From: Pseudomonas parasichuanensis
Lineage (GTDB): Bacteria; Pseudomonadota; Gammaproteobacteria; Pseudomonadales; Pseudomonadaceae
DNA length: 64,000 nucleotides
Reading direction: 5' to 3'
Assembly (NCBI RefSeq): GCF_021601385.1
Contig: NZ_BQHO01000023.1
Span: forward strand, 1-64,000
Shown: positions 59,262 through 64,000 of the stretch, one piece after another
Layout of the letters: every line of letters starts with the position of its first letter
How positions within the stretch are numbered: the first letter of the stretch is position 1
The notes under the pieces: generated by a model
What the model was told of the DNA's origin: nothing
Databases searched by the model: none
Seen by the model: the letters and a program-made list of their open reading frames with translations, nothing else
Translations under genes and position numbers: made by a program

Positions 59262-59279
59262 ATTGCGCATCATTTCTCA
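59262..59279 (+). promoter_or_regulatory. Candidate Fur box upstream of TonB receptor
   Basis: ATTGCGCATCATTTCTCA, resembling the pseudomonad Fur half-site pattern (GCAAATNATTCTCA-like), 16 bp before the receptor start. Confidence 0.45.
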
Positions 59280-59294
59280 GGTGATGGCAATCAA

Positions 59295-61481
59295 ATGGCA
59301 AGCACTCCAACAACAACCCGCCGCGCGGAATCTCCACATCTTTACACGGCGCTCGGTCTGGCCCTGGCATCCTGCTCGACCGCGAGCCTGGCGCAAACCG
59401 CCGAGGCCGGCAAAACCAAGCCGGACTCGATCCTTGAACTGGATGCGACCGATGTAAAAGGTGTGCATCAGGCCGAGACGTTCAAAGTGGATGAAATGTC
59501 GTCGCCGAAGTTCACCGCACCGCTGCGCGAAGTGCCCAAGTCGATCACCATCATCAACGAAGCCCTGATCAAGGAGCGCGGCGCCACCTCGCTCACCGAC
59601 GTGTTGCGCACCACCCCCGGCATTACCCTGGGCGCAGGCGAGGGCGGTACGCCACTGGGCGACCGGCCGTTCATCCGCGGCTTCGAAGCCAGTACCGATA
59701 TCCAGATCGACGGTCTGCGCGACCTTGGCCGCATGTCCCACGAGGCGTTCAACGTCGAGTCGGTCGAGATCGTCAAGGGGCCGGGCTCGGCCTACAACGG
59801 CAGGGGCTCCACCGGGGGCTCGATCAACCTGGTGAGCAAGGCCGCCAAGGCCGAGGATTTCATCGCCGGCAGCGTCACGATGGGTACCGACCAGCTGTGG
59901 CGCAATACCCTGGACATCAACCAGTACCTGCCTGAGCAGGACCTGGCGTTTCGCCTGAACGCCATGAAGCACGAAGCCGATACTCCCGGCCGCGATGACG
60001 TCGAGGTCAAGCGCTGGGGCATCGCCCCGACCATCACCTGGGGCCTGCAGGGCCCGACGCGGGTCACGGCCAGCTACTACCACCAGGAAACCGACGACAT
60101 TCCCGACCAGGGCCACCCGATTTCGTTGATCACCAACAAGCCTGTGAACGTCGACCGGGACAACTTCTACGGGCTGGTTGACCGTGACTTCCGCAAGACC
60201 TCCGCCGACCTGGCCACCCTGCTGATCGAACACGAGTTCACCCCAGAGCTGACCGTGCGCAACACCCTGCGCGGTGGGCGCAGCATGCAGAACTACGTGA
60301 TGAGCCGCCCGGTGTTCGCCAACGTCGCGCAGGAGCAGGACGGCCTGGTAGGCCGGGGTTTCCGCCCGCGCAACGTAGTCAACACCTCGGTGCTCAACCA
60401 GACCGACCTGTTCGGCAGCTTCCATACCGGCGGCATCAAGCACAGCTATTCCGCCGGCCTGGAAGTCAGCCGCGAGACCATTACCGACAAGGACAAGCAC
60501 GCTGGCAACAACGGCCGACCGGGTGACCTGTACAACCCCAATCCGCACGATGGCGGCTGGACCTTGCTGCCAGGGACGGGGCTTGTGACCAGCAAGTACC
60601 AGACCGAGGTCAAGTCGCTGCACGCCTTCGATACCCTGGCGCTGCATGAGCAGTGGGACCTGAACCTGGGGCTGCGTTATGACGACTACGACGTCAAGAA
60701 CCGGGTAGAGGGCGGCGCCTCGTCTTCGAGCGAGCTGTGGAACTACCAGGTGGGCGTGGTGTTCAAGCCGATGCCCAACGGCAGCATCTACCTGTCCTAC
60801 GGCACCTCGTCCAACCCCTCGGGCGAGAACACCCAGTCCGGCGGCGCCGACGGTGCCGGGGCCGGCAACCTCAATGGCAACAAGGCCAACCTCGACCCGG
60901 AAAAGTCGCGCAGCATCGAGCTGGGGACCAAGTGGGACGTGTTCAACGAACAGCTGTCGCTGACCGCTGCGGTGTTCCGTACCGAGAAGACCAACGCCCG
61001 GGTGACCGACCCGATCACCGGGCTGGTGGCCCTGGACGGCGACCAGCGCGTGACCGGCATCGAGTTCGGCGTGACCGGCCGCATCACCGACGCCTGGGCG
61101 GTCTGGGGCGGCTACACCTACCTGGATGCCGAAGTGGTCAAGTCGGGCGGCGATGGCAGCAACGACGGTAACCGCTCCAAGTTCATCGCGCCGAACAGCT
61201 TCAGCCTGTGGTCGTCCTATGACCTGGATGATCGATGGACCGTGGGCGCGGGGGCCAACTACATGGACCAGCGCTACATGAACGATGCCAACACCGTCAG
61301 CATCGATGACTACTGGCGCTACGACGCGATGCTGGCCTACAAGCTCAACAAGAACCTGGACCTGCAGTTGAACGTACTCAACCTGACCGACGAGACCATC
61401 TACGATGCCTCGCACGTCGGCCTGTTCGCCACGGTCGCACCTGGGCGCTCGGCGGAGCTGACCGCCAACTTCAGGTTCTGA
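59295..61481 (+). CDS. TonB-dependent siderophore receptor (Fiu/PiuA-like)
   Basis: A 728-aa outer-membrane receptor. The signal region is LYTALGLALASCSTASLAQ. There is no STN domain, and the plug begins DATDVKGVHQAETFKVDEMSSPKFTAPLREVPKSITIINEALIKERG. The plug core IRGFEASTDIQIDGLRD and VEIVKGPGSAYNGRGSTGGSINLVSK follow. The barrel ends with ...SAELTANFRF, a terminal Phe as required for assembly. The sequence style matches the Fiu/PiuA catecholate group, used for monomeric catechols and siderophore-beta-lactams. A Fur-like site and unusual GTAAC repeats precede it. Confidence 0.9.
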   Translation: MASTPTTTRRAESPHLYTALGLALASCSTASLAQTAEAGKTKPDSILELDATDVKGVHQAETFKVDEMSSPKFTAPLREVPKSITIINEALIKERGATSLTDVLRTTPGITLGAGEGGTPLGDRPFIRGFEASTDIQIDGLRDLGRMSHEAFNVESVEIVKGPGSAYNGRGSTGGSINLVSKAAKAEDFIAGSVTMGTDQLWRNTLDINQYLPEQDLAFRLNAMKHEADTPGRDDVEVKRWGIAPTITWGLQGPTRVTASYYHQETDDIPDQGHPISLITNKPVNVDRDNFYGLVDRDFRKTSADLATLLIEHEFTPELTVRNTLRGGRSMQNYVMSRPVFANVAQEQDGLVGRGFRPRNVVNTSVLNQTDLFGSFHTGGIKHSYSAGLEVSRETITDKDKHAGNNGRPGDLYNPNPHDGGWTLLPGTGLVTSKYQTEVKSLHAFDTLALHEQWDLNLGLRYDDYDVKNRVEGGASSSSELWNYQVGVVFKPMPNGSIYLSYGTSSNPSGENTQSGGADGAGAGNLNGNKANLDPEKSRSIELGTKWDVFNEQLSLTAAVFRTEKTNARVTDPITGLVALDGDQRVTGIEFGVTGRITDAWAVWGGYTYLDAEVVKSGGDGSNDGNRSKFIAPNSFSLWSSYDLDDRWTVGAGANYMDQRYMNDANTVSIDDYWRYDAMLAYKLNKNLDLQLNVLNLTDETIYDASHVGLFATVAPGRSAELTANFRF

Positions 61482-61510
61482 CCTCGGCTGCATTGGCAGC
61501 AATACCCTCA

Positions 61511-61547
61511 AGGCGCCCGGTTGTAGACCATCGGGCGCCTCTGTTTT
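61511..61547 (+). terminator. Rho-independent terminator after the TonB receptor
   Basis: Perfect 9-bp stem AGGCGCCCG / CGGGCGCCT with a 12-nt loop, followed by ctgtttt. Confidence 0.75.
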
Positions 61548-61577
61548 CGGGCCTTGCATTGTGGTCTGGGTGTCACT

Positions 61578-61599
61578 TAGCATTGCTAACAATTCTCAG
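61578..61599 (+). promoter_or_regulatory. Candidate Fur box upstream of the ECF sigma gene
   Basis: TAGCATTGCTAACAATTCTC; the minus strand reads GAGAATTGTTAGCAATG, close to the pseudomonad Fur consensus. It lies 22 bp before the sigma-factor ATG, as usual for fecI-type genes. Confidence 0.6.
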
Positions 61600-61620
61600 T
61601 TACATAAAAAGAATCGCCCA

Positions 61621-62133
61621 ATGCGCGAAGCCCAGCCCGCACAAAACCATCACCTGGCTACTGTCGAAGCGCTGTACATCGACCATCACGGATGGTTGTA
61701 CAACCGCTTGCGGCGGCGCCTGGGCAACGCGATGGATGCAGCGGACCTGGCGCAGGACACCTTCGCGCGCATCCTGGCGTCCAAGGTCACGGTGTTCAAC
61801 GAGCCCCGCGCGTACTTGAATTGCGTCGCCGGTGGCATCCTCGCCAACTGGTGCAAGCGCAAGTCACTGGAGCGGGCGTACTTGGCCGCGCTGGAGCAGC
61901 TGCCAGCCCCCGAGGCGCCGTCGCCGGAAACGCGCTTGGTGATCCTGGAAACCCTGCATGAAATCGATGCGATGCTCGACACCTTGCCGGCACTGGTCAG
62001 GCGGGCGTTCCTGCTGTCGCAGCTGGCCGGGATGAAGTACGAGGACATCGCCGGGCAGCTCGGCGTCTCGCTGATTACCGTCAAGCGCTACATGAAGCAG
62101 GCATTTCTCCAGTGCCTGAAGTTGGTTGACTGA
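61621..62133 (+). CDS. FecI-family ECF sigma factor
   Basis: A 170-aa ECF sigma factor. Region 2 is VEALYIDHHGWLYNRLRRRLGNAMDAADLAQDTFARILAS. Region 4 is LDTLPALVRRAFLLSQLAGMKYEDIAGQLGVSLITVKRYMKQAFLQCL. It is the iron-starvation type (FecI/PupI), directing transcription of the linked TonB receptor when the receptor-FecR signal arrives. ATG 61621 is the start of homology. Its stop is immediately followed by the fecR ATG. Confidence 0.92.
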   Translation: MREAQPAQNHHLATVEALYIDHHGWLYNRLRRRLGNAMDAADLAQDTFARILASKVTVFNEPRAYLNCVAGGILANWCKRKSLERAYLAALEQLPAPEAPSPETRLVILETLHEIDAMLDTLPALVRRAFLLSQLAGMKYEDIAGQLGVSLITVKRYMKQAFLQCLKLVD

Positions 62134-63111
62134 ATGAGCGCCGAACATCCCCGCGTCGAGCCTGACCCCGAAGCACTGGCGGAGGCTGCCGAGTGGCTGA
62201 TGTGCCTGAGCGACAGCGAAGTCACGCCAGGGCAGAAGGCTGAATGGGTGGCCTGGCGCAGCAGCAGTGCCGAACGTGAGCAGGCCTGGGCGCGTGCCGA
62301 ATTGCTGATGGGTAAGCTGGGTGGCCTGCCGCCGGCACTGTCGATGTCGGCGCTGGATCGCCCAAGCGATCCGGGCCGGCGCCAGGCAATTACCCGCCTC
62401 GCAGTCTTGCTGGCCCTGGCTCCTGCCAGCTGGGCCGGTTGGCGTATGTACGAGCAGGCGGGATGGGCGGCGGACTATCGCTCGGCGGTTGGCCAGCGTC
62501 GCGATGTCACACTCGCCGACGGCACTCAGCTGATCCTCAATACCGACTCCGCCGTTGATGTGCGTTTTGATGGCAACGAGCGTTTCATCCGCCTGTACCG
62601 CGGGGAGATGCTGGTGCAGACCGCGCCGGATATCGTCGTCCCGCCGCGGCCACTGCGGGTAGGGACCGGGGAAGGGATGATGCAGGCGTTGGGCACACGG
62701 TTCACCGTGCGTGAACGGGCAGGGCGCACCTATCTTGCGGTGCTTGAAGGGGCTGTGCGGGTGCAGCCGGCCAGCGCCGGGCAGGGGCTGGCCCGGGTCG
62801 TGACGGCTGGCGAGCAGGCCGATTTCGATGGCCAGGCAGTGGGCCCGAGCCAGGTGCTGGACAGCGCCGGCACGCTCTGGACCCAAGGCATGCTGTTGGC
62901 CGACAACATGCGCCTGGACGAGCTGGCGGGTGAGTTGGCGCGCTACCAGCGCGGGTTCATCCGCTGTGACCGGCAGATCGGCGGCTTGCGGGTGTCGGGT
63001 GCGTTTCCGATCAGTGACAGGGGCCGCACATTGGGCATGCTGCAGGCGACTTATGGGCTGGAGGTCGAAGAGCGCATGGGCGGGTATTGGACGTTGATTT
63101 CTGCGCGGTAG
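62134..63111 (+). CDS. FecR-family anti-sigma/sensor protein
   Basis: A 325-aa FecR protein. The cytoplasmic N-terminal DUF4880 (EALAEAAEWLMCLSDSEVTPGQKAEWVAWRSSSAEREQAWARAE) precedes one TM segment (AITRLAVLLALAPASWAGWRMYEQ, residues 87-110). The periplasmic FecR domain follows (DVTLADGTQLILNTDSAVDVRFDGNERFIRLYRGEMLVQT...VGTGEGMMQALGTRFTVRERAGRTYLAVLEGAVRVQP). It transmits the ligand signal from the transducing receptor at 63577 to the ECF sigma factor. It is directly coupled to the sigma gene. Confidence 0.92.
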   Translation: MSAEHPRVEPDPEALAEAAEWLMCLSDSEVTPGQKAEWVAWRSSSAEREQAWARAELLMGKLGGLPPALSMSALDRPSDPGRRQAITRLAVLLALAPASWAGWRMYEQAGWAADYRSAVGQRRDVTLADGTQLILNTDSAVDVRFDGNERFIRLYRGEMLVQTAPDIVVPPRPLRVGTGEGMMQALGTRFTVRERAGRTYLAVLEGAVRVQPASAGQGLARVVTAGEQADFDGQAVGPSQVLDSAGTLWTQGMLLADNMRLDELAGELARYQRGFIRCDRQIGGLRVSGAFPISDRGRTLGMLQATYGLEVEERMGGYWTLISAR

Positions 63112-63160
63112 GGCGGTGGGGCTGCAAGGTGTTCGACGTTGGATGTTCTGCGCCTATGAG

Positions 63161-63409
63161 ATCGAGCGCCGCCCGCGCGGCGCATCGCTGGCAAGCCAGC
63201 TCCCACATTTGTTTCGGGCCAGTTACTCCTGGCCTATCTCCACTGTCCGCCTTGTTGGCATGACGCGGTATTGAAGTGGGCACCCCTGGCGCCCCACCTG
63301 ACTTAAGACATGCACCAAGGCGGGCAGCGGTACCCTCACAGGCATGATTGGCCCGAAACAGATGTGGGAGCTGGCTTGCCAGCGATGCGCCGCGCGGGCG
63401 GCGCTCGAT
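63161..63409. repeat. Long inverted REP doublet in the fecR-receptor gap
   Basis: Two 61-bp arms, 63161-63221 and 63349-63409, are inverted copies with one mismatch. Each contains gtgggagctggcttgccagc and the GC-rich cgccgcccgcgcggcg head of a P. putida REP. The arms are 127 bp apart. The 465-bp gap 63112-63576 holds no gene besides this. Confidence 0.82.
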
Positions 63410-63576
63410 TTCATGAGCGCTGCAAACCTTCAGTCCTGCCCATGGCCCTCAAATACAAAAGGGATGTGTTTCAAACCGCCCCAGGAAAATCTTTAAACCC
63501 AAGCTGATACTTTTCCCCATCTCGATTGGCAACAGGAGTGAACCCCTCCTTATCCGGTCACAAGGACCCTCCTGTC

Positions 63577-64000
63577 ATGCCTGTTGCAAGCCGTCCCCAC
63601 GCTGAGCGTGCGCTCGCCACCGCAGTCCGTAACGCCCTGTTGAGCCTGGCCCTGGTGGCCGGCGCCGCAGGCACCCAGGTGGCACTCGGCCAAGCCGAAA
63701 GCGCCGTGGCCACCCAGGCCTATGCCATCAGCCCTGGCCCGCTGGGCCGCGTGCTGTCCAGCTTTGCCGTGGCGTCGGGGATCGCCTTGTCGTTCGAACC
63801 GGCGCTGACCGACGGCTTGCACAGCGCCGGCCTTGACGGCAGCTACTCGCTGCAGGATGGCGCCGCCCGCTTGCTGGCCGGCAGCGGCCTTGAGCTGGTG
63901 GCCCTGGGCAACGGCAACTACACCCTGGTCAAGCTGGCGCAGCAAGGCGATGGCCTGACGCTCGCCGCCACCAACATCGAAGCCAACAGCCTGCGCCACG
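63577..64000 (+). CDS. TonB-dependent transducing receptor with STN domain, N-terminal part (runs off window)
   Basis: ATG 63577 opens a frame that stays open to the window edge (141 codons). A signal peptide (RNALLSLALVAGAAGTQVALGQA) is followed by the secretin/TonB short N-terminal domain: YAISPGPLGRVLSSFAVASGIALSFEPALTDGLHSAGLDGSYSLQDGAARLLAGSGLELVALGNGNYTLV. This signalling domain contacts FecR, so the receptor is the cognate of the upstream ECF sigma/FecR pair (FecA/FpvA type). AAGGA precedes the ATG by 12 nt. The plug and barrel lie outside the window. Confidence 0.88.
   Translation, partial: MPVASRPHAERALATAVRNALLSLALVAGAAGTQVALGQAESAVATQAYAISPGPLGRVLSSFAVASGIALSFEPALTDGLHSAGLDGSYSLQDGAARLLAGSGLELVALGNGNYTLVKLAQQGDGLTLAATNIEANSLRH

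Noticed and set aside
59277-61592. 771-codon minus-strand frame
   Set aside because: Antisense shadow of the TonB receptor. Composition is Val/Gln/Gly-rich and repetitive.

Overview
The window is a chromosomal segment of a fluorescent Pseudomonas, most likely of the P. putida group. The evidence is high-GC coding with Pseudomonas codon use, REP palindromes of the P. putida type (gtgggagc...gctcccac), close homologues of MexS/MexT, an OprI-like lipoprotein, two extra FNR-type regulators of the kind known from P. putida, and FecIRA-type iron-uptake genes. No rRNA, tRNA or CRISPR was seen.

Layout. 1-1998 is the right end of a Tn3-family transposon (start of tnpA, a PIN/RHH toxin-antitoxin pair, tnpR, 38-bp terminal repeat). 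It is inserted into a Baeyer-Villiger monooxygenase gene, of which 1999-2600 survives. 2640-15249 is an oxidative catabolism and envelope-transport locus: a TetR regulator, a PhyH dioxygenase, an FAD oxidoreductase, a membrane protein, the DUF1329/DUF1302/RND/YCF48 export-import set and a PucR/CdaR-type regulator. Three copies of one 18-bp motif precede its three transcription units. 15586-18244 holds an alpha/beta hydrolase and a TIM-barrel isomerase, divergent from a TetR gene across a perfect 19-bp palindrome.

18262-23541 is a LysR regulator, a complete betaine-type ABC transporter and a histidine-ammonia-lyase homologue that has lost the Ala-Ser-Gly triad that forms the MIO cofactor. The best reading is an ergothioneine uptake and degradation locus (ergothionase). 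This is the most interesting system in the window.

25604-41137 is an oxygen-limitation island. It holds two [4Fe-4S] FNR-type regulators, four tandem universal stress proteins, two GNAT proteins, an alcohol dehydrogenase, an RNA-processing beta-lactamase-fold protein, a second FtsH, a K+-channel protein, an OprI-like lipoprotein and small membrane proteins. Nine FNR/Anr-type boxes (TTGAT-N4-ATCAA) lie in its intergenic regions.

41509-47785 is a compact operon that looks biosynthetic: thermostable-hemolysin family, AMP ligase, diiron HDO oxidase, SDR, secreted helical-repeat protein, two-component system. 47866-50011 is mexT/mexS. 50397-59085 contains an unknown 469-aa protein, FetAB-like ABC genes, a COG4705 membrane protein with a lipoprotein and a two-component system, and the lipid A phosphoethanolamine transferase eptA. 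59295-64000 is iron uptake: a TonB receptor, an ECF sigma factor, FecR and the start of an STN-domain transducing receptor.
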